Source: Otatea glauca
Taxonomy: Eukaryota > Streptophyta > Magnoliopsida > Poales > Poaceae
Assembly: GCA_036346275.1 (NCBI GenBank)
Contig: CM070723.1
Span: 27,720,176 to 27,784,175, forward strand
Direction of reading: 5' to 3'
DNA length: 64,000 nt
A program made the translations under genes and the position numbers. The first letter of the stretch is position 1. Every line of letters begins with the position of its first letter. The notes under the pieces are model-generated. The model was not told the DNA's origin, did not search any database, and was given only the letters and a program-made list of their open reading frames with translations. Shown here in pieces: positions 23,839 to 32,667 of this stretch.

Positions 23839-24672
23839 TGTCGACGATCGGGACCGTCGACCGCAAAAAGAGGGGGGAAGGATCGCACGAAGGGGCGAGG
23901 CCCAGAGTCACATTCGTCCGGGAAGAGGGGTTAGGAGACGTGCAGCACAGGGAAGAAGAACGAGCGAACAGGGGACACAGAGTTTATACTGGTTCGAGCC
24001 CCCTAGGTTGGGTAACAGCTCTACTCTAGTCTTGCCCGTAGGCGAAAGATGTCTAGGAGCTCTTCGGGAGGGAACTACAGGGGGAGCCTGGCCTCGGGAT
24101 TGTCGTGAGGCGACGGTCGAGGGGGTCCGGTGAACAGTGGAATGTGCTAGTGTTGCCTTGTGCGATCTTTCTACCATTGCGGTTCTTTGGGATGATCGAT
24201 CCTTCTTTCGACCGCGGTAGTCGGGCGCTTTATAGACTCCCGATGCTGATCCCGAGGCTGACGTCAGGTGGCCGCTCGTGAGTTGACGAGAGCAGTTAAC
24301 CCTAGTTCCCATGCAGGGGGACTAACATGAGCAGTTGGGGAGTGGTTGACCCTAGTTCCCACGCAGGGGTCTCTGACAGGGGCAGATAGCCTCTAGTCCC
24401 CATGAGGGGGGACTAACAAGAGTGGTTGACTCTAGTTCCCACGCAGGGGATAGAGGTCATCCATATATAAAAGAGGAGATCTATTACATTAAAGTCTGGA
24501 CCGGGGGGTCGAGGTCGAGGAGGTCGTCGAGGTTTCCAACAGTTCGGGGAATAGTCTTCCGAGCTCGGGACCACCCTTTGCCCGAGCTCGGGAACAGTCC
24601 TCCGAGCTCGGGGGAGGACGCCTAAAGCCCCGGGGGGGCCTAGATACGTGTCAGGATGACCGATCCCCAACA
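23839..24672 (-). repeat. 5' LTR of Tat-1 (834 bp)
   Basis: On the minus strand it starts TGTTGGGGATCGGTCATCC and ends CGATCGTCGACA. It contains a local repeat of TTCCCACGCAGGGG/TCCCCATGAGGGG type between 24290 and 24450. This is the only LTR of the element left. Confidence 0.85.
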
Positions 24673-25069
24673 CGTTCATTATGAATTTTCATATGAATAG
24701 CATGGAGAAGAGCCTAACCGTGCTACATGGGATGCTCAAGGCTGCCGAGGAAAGCATTAAGAAAAAACCCAATCATGTGATGATGGTTCAGAAAACAACT
24801 GCATTCAAAAAGAGGAAGGCTAAGGCTGGGGGAATGGGAAAGAGCAAGGGCAAGGGCAAGGCTCAAGATGAGATCGCAAGCCTCAAAACTAATCTTCAGA
24901 AGCTTAAAGTTGGCCCTCAACCTGATACCCAATGCTTCTATTGCAAGAAATCAGGACATTGGAAACGAAACTGCAAAAAGTATCTGGCAGATAAGAAGAA
25001 TGGAAATGTGGTTTCCACTTCAGGTATTAATGTTATAGAAATTAATCTTGCTACTTCTTACTCAGCTCA
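24673..25069 (+). pseudogene. copia-2 gag, C-terminal part
   Basis: Resumes after the gypsy element at FIMNFHMNSMEKSLTVLHGML, a gag C-terminal motif. A Lys/Gly-rich basic stretch follows, then a CCHC nucleocapsid knuckle, CFYCKKSGHWKRNC (about 24932-24973), which is complete. The 5' end touches the LTR of Tat-1 directly. A one-base frame change near 25065 separates it from the protease. Confidence 0.88.
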
Positions 25070-26375
25070 TGGGTATATGATACCGGTTCGGTTGCTCACA
25101 TTTGCAATTCGATGTAGGGGCTGATAAAGAGTAGAGACTTGGCAAAAGGAGAAGTGGATCTTCGCGTGGGGAATAAAGCAAGAGTTGCTGGTCTTGCCGT
25201 TGGCACATACCCATGGCATTTGCCTTCAGGATTAGTTTTAGAACTCAATAATTGTTATTTTGTTCCATCTTTGAGTAGAAACATTATTTCATCTTCTTGT
25301 TTGGAACATGAAGGTTATGATTTCAGAATAAAGAACTTTGTTTGTTCAATATTTTTGAATGATATGTATTATGGTCGTTGCCCCATGGTGGATGGGTTGT
25401 ACGTCCTTGAACTCGAAGAGAAACCTGTCTATAACATTAATGTAAAAAGGCATCGGCCTAATGATTTGAACCCTACCCTTTTATGGCATTGTCGCTTAGG
25501 TCATATAAATGAGAAGCGCATGAAGAAGCTCCATGGTGATGGAATTCTAACCTCATTTGATTTTGAATCATTTGAAATATGTGAATCTTGTTTACTTGGC
25601 AAGATGACAAAAGCCTCTTTCACAGGTTTTAGTGAGAGAGCGAGTGAATTATTGGCCCTAGTACATACAGATGTATGTGGACCAATGAGCTCGACTTCTA
25701 GGGGTGGGTTTCAGTAATTTGTAACTTTTACCGATGACTTTAGTAGATATGGATATATCTATTTAATGAGGCATAAATCTGAAACTTTTGAAAGGTTCAA
25801 AGAGTTTCAAAACGAAGGACAAAATCAACTTGGCAAATCAATAAAATACTTACGATCAAATCGTGGTGGCGAATACTTGAGCCAAGAGTTTGGTGATCAT
25901 CTAAAGCAATGTGAAATCATTCCGCAACTTACTCCGCTAGGAACGCCTCAATGGAATGGCGTGTCCGAACGACGAAACGAACTTTATTAAATATGGTTCG
26001 GTCAATGATGAGCTAAACAGATCTGTCATTATCCTTCTGGGGTTTCGCTTTAGAGACAGCTGCATTCACTTTGAATAGGGTCCCATCAAAATTCGTTGAG
26101 AAGACGCCATATGAGATATGGACTGGGAGAAGACCCATGTTATCATTTCTCAGGATATGGGGATGTGAGGCTTATGTAAAACATTTACAATCAGATAAAC
26201 TCGCACCTAAATCAGAAAAATGCTTTTTTGTGAGGTATCCTAAAGAAACAAAAGGATATTACTTTTACAAAAGAAACGAGAACAAAGTTTTTGTTGCTCA
26301 AAATGGTGTCTTTTTGGAGAAAGAGTTTCTTTCAAAAGAAATCAGTAGGAGTGATATGTATCTTGATGAAGTTTG
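25070..26375 (+). pseudogene. copia-2 protease and integrase
   Basis: Protease begins WVYDTGSVAHIC with catalytic DTG at 25079-25087; a TAG at 25115-25117 follows. GAG-pre-integrase (LLWHCRLGHINEKRMKKL) and integrase are in the same frame. Further stops are at 25715-25717 and about 25987. Integrase catalytic residues: Asp in VHTDVCGP (about 25668) is kept, the second Asp is now Asn (SNRGGEY, codon AAT at 25859) and Glu in VSERRN is kept. Loss of the second Asp would abolish strand transfer even without the stops. Confidence 0.9.
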
Positions 26376-26516
26376 AGAATCACATGAATATGTTCAAGCT
26401 ACCACTGAACCTTCACAAGATGTACAAAGTGTTGTACAACCTATGGAAGAGACTCCAGCCCTAGTAGGTCGGGGAGGCCATGTCATGTACCTATAAGATA
26501 TGGGAATGACATATTA

Positions 26517-28103
26517 TTGTTGGACAATGATGAGCCCACGACTTATGAAGAAGTAATGATGGACCCAAACTCTGAAAAATGGCTTGAAGCCATGAGATCC
26601 GAAATTCAATCCATGCATGACAATCAAGTTTGGAACTTGGTCGATTCTCCTGATGGTGTAAAAGCCATTGAATGCAAATGGATATTCAAGAACAAGATAG
26701 ACGTAGATGGAAATGTTCAGATCTATAAGGCACGGTTGGTGGCAAAGGGTTTCAAACAATTTCAAGGAGTTGACTATGATAAAACCTTCTAACCGGTAGC
26801 CATGCTCAAGTCTGTTCGGATCATTTTTGCTATTGCTGCATATTTCGATTATGAAATATGGCAAATGGATGTCAAAACAGCCTTCCTTAATGGGAATCTA
26901 TCTGAGGATGTATACATGATACAACTTGAAGGTTTTATTGATCCTAACTATGCTAAAAGGGTATGCAAGCTTCAAAGATCCATTTATGGGTTAAAGCAAG
27001 CATCTCGGAGTTGGAACATTCATTTTGATGAAGTGGTCAAAGGTTTTGACTTTATCAAAAACGAAGAAGAGCCTTGTGTTTACAAGAAGGCTAGTGGGAG
27101 TGCACTTGTGTTTCTGATTTTGTATGTGGATGACATATTATTGATCGGGAATGATATTCCTATGCTTGAAGATGTTAAGACTTCATTGAAAAGGAGTTTC
27201 TCAATGAAGGACTTGGGAGAAGCATGCTATATCTTGGGCATAAAAATCTATAGAGATAGATCAAAAAGGTTAATTGGATTAAGTCAGGAAACATATATTG
27301 ACAAGATATTGAAAAGGTTCAATATGTATGAATCTAAGAGAGGTTTCATGCCAATGTCATATGGCATCAGTCTCTGCAAGAATTAGTGTCCTTCGACATC
27401 TGATGAGCGAGACAGGATGAGCAAGATTTCATATGCTTCAGCTATTGGGTCTATTATGTATGCCATGATATGTACACGCCCAGATGTCTCATATGCTCTA
27501 AGTGTCACGAGCAGATACCAAGCGGATCCTGGTGATGGTCATTGGATAGCCGTAAAAAATATCCTGAAGTACTTGAGAAGAACTAAGGGTATGTTCCTTG
27601 TTTTTGGAGGTGAGGAAGATCTGGTTGCAAAGGGTTACACCGATGCAAGCTTCCAAACTGACAAAGATGATTTTCGATCGCAATCCGGGTTTGTGTTTAC
27701 ACTAAATGGAGGAGTAGTAAGCTGGAAGAGTTCCAAACAAAACACGGTGGCCGACTCTATGACAGAAGCAGAGTACATTGCGGTTTCGGAGGCCGCAAAA
27801 GAAGCTGTGTGGATTAAGAAGTTTATCACAGAGCTTGGTGTTGTCGCTAGTGCCTCTAGTCCAATGGACATCTATTGTGATAATAATGGTGCCATTGCAC
27901 AAGCAAAAGAGCCTAGATCACATCAGAAATCTAAACACATACTCCGACGCTTTCACCTTATTCGTGAGATTGTGGATAGAGGTGACGTGAGAATATGCAA
28001 AGTACATACGGAAGCCAATGTGGTCGATCCGTTGATAAAGCCACTGCCACAGCCTAAGCATGAGGCGCACACGAATATTGGTATTAGATACTTAATTGAT
28101 TGA
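26517..28103 (+). pseudogene. copia-2 reverse transcriptase and RNase H
   Basis: RT motifs in order: WLEAMRSEIQSM, KARLVAKGF, WQMDVKTAFLNG, SIYGLKQASRSW and catalytic YVDD at 27123-27134. RNase H follows with GYTDASF, SMTEAEYIA and YCDNNGAI. It ends GIRYLID and TGA just before the purine tract. It is in one frame throughout, apart from single stops at 26790-26792 and 27384-27386. That is light decay, in keeping with the LTR similarity. Confidence 0.93.
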
Positions 28104-28106
28104 CTC

Positions 28107-28123
28107 AAGTGCAAGTGGAAGAT
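28107..28123 (+). other. Polypurine tract of copia-2
   Basis: AAGTGCAAGTGGAAGAT lies directly before the 3' LTR's TGTTAGTG. It primes plus-strand synthesis. Confidence 0.75.
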
Positions 28124-29494
28124 TGTTAGTGTTATGCACTTGAGGCAATCATTTAGATGATTGTAACATGACTATGTTTATGAATAATAATATGATTATT
28201 GGTCCAACGAATGTATATCATTATATTGATTAACAAGCATGTGACTTGCTTATGAAGCTCTTTACTTATTGATGTAATTCGATAAATATCTCTGATCAGA
28301 TATCATCGTATAGGACAACGATGAATAGATCAGCACATGTAGTGATCGATGATCATGCTTCATAGATCATGGGATATGGATATATCATCTATACATTGTG
28401 GACGCATGTTGAAGAACATGAGTTAGATAGACCCGCAATGGGACACTGCGAGAATGTTTCATTCTTATGTGACATCAGTGTATCTCATACATAGTAGATG
28501 TATGATCCTTAGACCTTAGATTGTCATATTCCCTACATGTGTAATAGTTTTCCTTGGGGCTATCAAACACTACTTCCTAACTGGATAGTTATAAAGGCAG
28601 CTTTCATGTTTACTATAAAACGTGCAGAGGGAAGTGAGCAGTCAAGATGGAATTTGCCACTCCAATGAAACGGAGATATATGATAAGGCCACTCGTGTGA
28701 TATGATTAAGGAAATGCATGGCCATGCCGTGATTGAGGAGTTAATCACAACTTATTAATATATCACGAATACGAGAGATGGATTGAATCATCAAAGAATG
28801 ACATGCTTCTCGCCTTGAGTTCAATCTTCATATACTTTGCAAAGGGATTATTACATGAGTACTTTTTATAGGTTCTGTCCGATTTGATCATAGTATGTTT
28901 AAGAGTTGGCATACTTTGCAAGGAGCCGCTACCAACTATTGGATTGAAAAGGAGTTTTCCGAATCCATGTCCAAACGTACGTGAACCTGCAGGGTCACAC
29001 ACTTAATGGGCTGGGACGCATTAATTTGGATTGGATCCGTAATTAATGGACCTCGTGGGCTTAGCACGCTGATGGGCCTTGGTTTAGGGTTTCATCTCGT
29101 GGCTATATAAGGAGGGGAGGAGGGTGGGCGCAGGGTGTGCTTTCCCACGGTTTAAAAGTGATTCACCTGAAACCCTAGCCTCCTCCTCTCACTGCCCCTG
29201 CCGAGCGACCAGGTACTTGCACACCGACGCACGGCGTTTCATCCCTGGACGTGTGGACTACTGCGGTGACGCTGCTGCGACTGCGGCGTGGGAGGACGAT
29301 CCACGGCGAGGTGAGGACGATCCACTCCATCGACGCAACGACTGCGGCGAGGACAATCCACTACATTGATGCGAGAAGGATTCCGCATCTGCGCGTTTAG
29401 TGGTAATCTAATCTATGATCCCCTTCTTGCAAGTAGCTTTCTGGTTATGCGGTAGGTTTTTTTGTGCTAGTGTAGCATATCGCGTTCCTCTTCA
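28124..29494 (+). repeat. 3' LTR of copia-2
   Basis: Direct repeat of 12330-13702, ending TTCA at 29494 and followed by the target duplication GCAGC. TATA box at 29104-29111. Confidence 0.95.
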
Positions 29495-29499
29495 GCAGC

Positions 29500-29602
29500 T
29501 AGGGTTAGGAGGCATAGCCCCCCCCCCACCTAGCCCAATAACAGCCCAAAATAGACCAAAAACAGCCCCAACAAACAAATCATGTCTTTCTGAGATATTA
29601 CA
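29500..29602 (-). repeat. 5' LTR of the non-coding LTR element, displaced end
   Basis: Continues the LTR interrupted at 12329. It matches 4330-4430, including the C-run and the ending TCTTTCTGAGATATTACA. Confidence 0.9.
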
Positions 29603-30280
29603 GATTTTTACTTAGATACTCTTCGAATAACAAGGCATACCGTGTCTTCAACGAAACCAATGGTTTAGTTGAAGAAACGTGTCATGCTGAATTTGATAGG
29701 ACTAATGGCTTTCAAGAAGAGTAAGAAAATTTGGATGATGTATGTGATGAGGCTTGTGATAAACAATGAAAAAATGACTCTTGGATACATCAAGCCAAAG
29801 GAGGACCAAGAAGATCAACCTTCTTCCACTCAAGTTGAGCCTTCTACTTCCGTTACGTCAAGTCAAGCTCAACCAATTGAAGTGGAAGAAAAGGGGATGA
29901 TCAACAACTCCAAGCCTTACCTCTAAGAATTCACCATGCAATATCAAAGGATCACCCAATAGATCAAATATTTGGGTGATGTTAGTAAGGGTGTTCAAAC
30001 TGGATCTCGTGTTGTCTCATTTTGTGAACAATACTCTTTTGTGTCTTCTTTTGAACCCTCTCATGTAGATGAAGCTTTAAACGATCCAAATTAGGCGAAC
30101 TCTATGCATGAAGAACTTAATAACTTTGCCCGAAATGATGTTTTGACACTAGTTGAAAGACCCAAGGATCACAACGTCATTGCACAAAATGGGTCTTTCA
30201 GAACAAACAAGATAAAAATGGTATTGTGGTAAGAAACAAACCCCAATAGCTAGATTAGTGGTTAGGGGATATAAATACAC
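29603..30280 (+). pseudogene. copia-1 integrase tail to RT start (continuation)
   Basis: Picks up the copia-1 integrase C-terminus (YRVFNETNGLVEETCHAEF) and then a Ser/Thr/Gln-rich linker (SSTQVEPSTSVTSSQAQ). The RT N-terminus follows in broken frames (MHEELNNFARNDV, LVERPKDHNVI). Similarity ends near RLVVRGYKY at about 30270. The rest of RT and RNase H is deleted. Confidence 0.78.
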
Positions 30281-30958
30281 CCTCATCTGCAGCAAAGGCA
30301 TACTCTTGGTCATTCATTGCACATTCTTGAACCCTAGCATGCTTCTCACCATTCATAGTGCATTAATTCATCAAGTGCTGAGTTGGCGAGAGCATTCAAG
30401 TGTAATCATTCATTTTGAGCTATTAGACACTTGATCAACCTTAAGCAAGCACCAAAGATCTATACCCTGGGAGGTTGCCGCCTCCTAGATGGTTTGGAGG
30501 TGTGAAACTGGTGATCTCTTCCAAGAAGGTTGTGAAGAGGCCCGATATTGTGTGAAGGTTGGAGCGAGGAAGAGCTGCCACTACTGATTGAGGAAGGCTC
30601 AATTGCGCAAGGAGCTGGCTTGATTCGTTCAAGCTTCCTCAACGTAGAGTAGGGGAGACTGCCAAGTCTCCAAGACCACGGAAAAAATCATCATGTTCAC
30701 TTTCTTGTTGTTTGCTTTATTGTGACCTTATTAGTACAATTGACATTCCTAGTGATCATAACTATTGACTATCTCCTTAGAATTGTTGTTTTTGTCTTGA
30801 CATAGGGTATTAGTGCTCTTAGCAAAACCAAGTTTATTTAGGCTTTAAAATTGTTGTAGTATTGCAAATTTGCATAATTCTTGATAATTGTTAAATTAGG
30901 GTCAAAGAATTTAAAAAACTCATATTCACCCCCTCTAGTTGGTTATCCTTAATCCTAC
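30281..30958 (+). repeat. Probable 3' LTR remnant of copia-1
   Basis: Non-coding stretch ending CACCCCCTCTAGTTGGTTATCCTTAATCCTACA. A TTCACCCCCTCTAG box close to the LTR end is common in SIRE-like plant copia elements (from memory). The partner LTR is outside the window, so length and start cannot be verified. The left part could include 3' untranslated sequence. Confidence 0.5.
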
Positions 30959-31439
30959 AGCAGTGTGCGACGTGGAGGCAGCACATGGCACACCTCATTC
31001 GACAATGAGGTCCTTGCTCTAATTGGGCCTAACAGTGCATGCAGGACAAACGTGCCAGCTGGCCCAGCAGGATGGCAAGATAGATAGATCGAGCAAGGAC
31101 GAATACATGAAAGCGTGGGCGGCACGTATGCGAAGCGTGCACCTAGCCGACCAAGGCGATGCAATATTGAACAGTAGAATAAAAACTATACTACTAAATT
31201 GAAATGTTACCACTATAATTGAAAACTTAGATCAATGCAACGTACCATTATCATGTTGATAATGTGTTGTGTATCCGCGATTGCATTGCTGACCAAAGAA
31301 GCTCTCTACTCACAAACAAGAATGAAAAGTAGACAAGAACGCAAATATGTAGTCCCATCCTTATCTTTTTATCTATCATTCTTCTTGTAGGTTTGTGTGT
31401 AAAATAAGAGGCCCTTACCCCTTTTATATAGGTGGAGTG
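30959..31439. other. Intergenic stretch, nothing recognised
   Basis: Mixed composition with a GC-richer start (30960-31150). No protein motif on either strand. Confidence 0.5.
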
Positions 31440-31995
31440 TTGGGACCCGAATATGCAAATTCAGACCCTCTGTGTATACTGCTCTAGTCCAGGATCGCAC
31501 TAGTGTACACAGTGGCAACATAGATGTAATATCACAATCACACATAGCAGAAATTTAATAAAATACTATATTTATGGAATAATAGATAATTGAATGACCT
31601 TAGGGTTGACTTTAATTATTAAGCCACAAAGAGCTTAAATTCTAAGGAATATAACAACAGCGAAATGAAAAACTTTGTAGATAACTCATCAATATGCCAC
31701 ATGCAACTGACAATGTTCGCCTCCTGGTAACTCACCTCCTCGTAGAACTCCTCTTCTATAGCAGGTATAGACTCATCTTCAACTGATGATTTTATTGTTG
31801 GGGTGAGTACATAAAGCACTCAACAAGATGTACATAGATTGCAAGTCTATTATAGCTATATACAAGGTTTATTCCAAAAAATAGCTAATATGGTTATTTT
31901 ACAGTAAAACAACATTTCTATTTAAATATAATAAATAGATTTAAATGATAGTAAAAATAAATAATAATAAAGCCTTCGACTAGTTCCCAAGATAA
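31440..31995 (+). repeat. Dispersed repeat, copy 1 (about 550 bp)
   Basis: Matches 62409-62985 in the same orientation. Shared blocks include CTAGTCCAGGATCG, GTGGCAACATAGAT, ATATCACAATCA and GTGAGTACATAAAGCACTCAA. The minus strand encodes a similar short acidic peptide in both copies (KSSVEDES.PAIEEEFYEE here, KSSFENES.SALEEEYQEE there). No LTR or TIR ends could be fixed, so the class is unknown; a decayed retroelement part is most likely. Confidence 0.7.
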
Positions 31996-32381
31996 ACATA
32001 CACATAACCTAAACCAAACTCTGTTACTTTACGGGGGACACAACACCCCTTCGCCAATTTGCCCTTCATTGGAGCAGCCTCGTGCCTTGTGGCAATGTCA
32101 CATCAGATATCACCATGTCATGCAAATTGCAAAAACCGGACGTTTCAGGTTTTTGTATCTTGAATTGGCTGCCTGGTTGACAGTACAAAATGAGTTGGAA
32201 ATGGTCGAAGAGTGGTTAGTTTCTATTACACGCAGCTGTGGTATCTTGAATCTTCAGATTTCCTTGCATAAAGAGGAAAACAAATGGGGCGATTCTGAAA
32301 GCCTAAGGCTAGCCCTATTGTATATATTAATATTCAGATGTTGAAGTGTAGCAATGAACAACTCAGAGAAATTTTAACAAG
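31996..32381. other. Intergenic stretch, nothing recognised
   Basis: An open frame at about 32069-32344 has no recognisable motif. Confidence 0.45.
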
Positions 32382-32383
32382 TA

Positions 32384-32665
32384 CTCCCTCTGTTGATAAA
32401 TATAAGGTCTATAGTTTGAATGGTCTAGCTTAAAAATATAAACAGTGCAGGTAGATTTAATGAGCCTTTCCACCAATACCCCTATTTATTCCCTCTCAAC
32501 CATATGCATTTATTCATTATCACCTACATAAAGTATTATCTCTCATCTTCCAAGACAATTAAGAGGGGTATGTAAGTTATTTCCTCTCATATCTTTCTTA
32601 ATTTCATCATAACCTTAATCCTTGTGGAAAGTCAAAATACGTCTTATATTTAGCAACGGAGGGAG
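32384..32665. mobile_element. Stowaway-like MITE (282 bp)
   Basis: Starts CTCCCTCTGTTGATAAATAT and ends with the inverted form (ATATTTAGCAACGGAGGGAG). It is flanked by TA on both sides (32382-32383 and 32666-32667). CTCCCTCCGT ends and a TA duplication define Stowaway elements, which Tc1/mariner transposases mobilise in trans. No coding sequence. Confidence 0.92.
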
Positions 32666-32667
32666 TA

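Larger units (their letters stand above)
15580..24672 (-). mobile_element. Tat-clade Ty3/gypsy element (Tat-1), distal end lost
   Basis: Reading right to left there are an LTR (24672-23839), primer site, gag, protease, RT, RNase H, a second RNase H-like domain, integrase and then a long 3' region with tandem repeats. Protease-RT-RNaseH-integrase order is Ty3/gypsy. The second RNase H-like segment (FFDGSRSF...NNATEYEAHLAGL...GDSQLVVNQ) and the PBS TGGCGCCCACC suit the Tat/Retand group. No second LTR or target duplication is found near 15580: the expected TGTCGACGATCGGG is absent. The 3' LTR and an adjoining piece of copia-2 gag have therefore been deleted together. Pol has stops and frameshifts. 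Confidence 0.88.
12330..29494 (+). mobile_element. copia-2: full-length Ty1/copia element with a nested gypsy element
   Basis: LTRs of 1373 and 1371 bp start TGTTAGTGTTATGC and end CCGCGTTCCTCTTCA. There is a perfect 5-bp duplication GCAGC (12325-12329 and 29495-29499). A Met-tRNA primer site follows the 5' LTR and a purine tract precedes the 3' LTR. Gag, protease, integrase, RT and RNase H follow in copia order. I counted 8 mismatches in the first about 220 bp of the two LTRs (roughly 96% identity), so the insertion is moderately recent. Gag is split by a gypsy element (about 15580-24672). Pol has several stops and frameshifts, so the copy is dead. Confidence 0.95.
2517..29602 (-). mobile_element. 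Large non-coding LTR retrotransposon (minus strand), host of further insertions
   Basis: Direct repeats begin at 2517 and 9739 with TGTAACACC and end GATATTACA at 4430 and 29602, giving TGTAA...TTACA termini. On the minus strand a polypurine tract abuts the left LTR (4431-4443), and a primer-binding site matching GGTAT(C/T)AGAGC abuts the right LTR (9721-9737). The element therefore reads right to left. Flanks are GGTTT (2512-2516) and GATTT (29603-29607), a 5-bp target duplication with one change. After subtracting later insertions the interior is about 3.7 kb, with no gag-pol domain in any frame. LTR start, end and primer site resemble Del/Tekay chromoviruses, so it may be a non-autonomous derivative of one; that placement is inference. 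Confidence 0.85.
1..30958 (+). mobile_element. copia-1: decayed SIRE/Maximus-like Ty1/copia element, split by a nested insertion
   Basis: Two separated blocks, 1-2516 and 29603 to about 30958, form one element. The integrase-downstream reading sense that stops at 2516 resumes at 29603 with the motif expected next (a run ending in KAYRVFNETNGLVEE). Everything from 2517 to 29602 is a later insertion. Domain order is gag with two CCHC-like knuckles, protease, GAG-pre-integrase, integrase and then reverse transcriptase, which is Ty1/copia order. The acidic gag tail and duplicated knuckle region resemble the SIRE/Maximus group; that lineage call is from memory of the family. The left LTR lies outside the window. 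Most of RT/RNase H is deleted. Stops and frameshifts are frequent, so it is the oldest layer of the nest. Confidence 0.8.
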
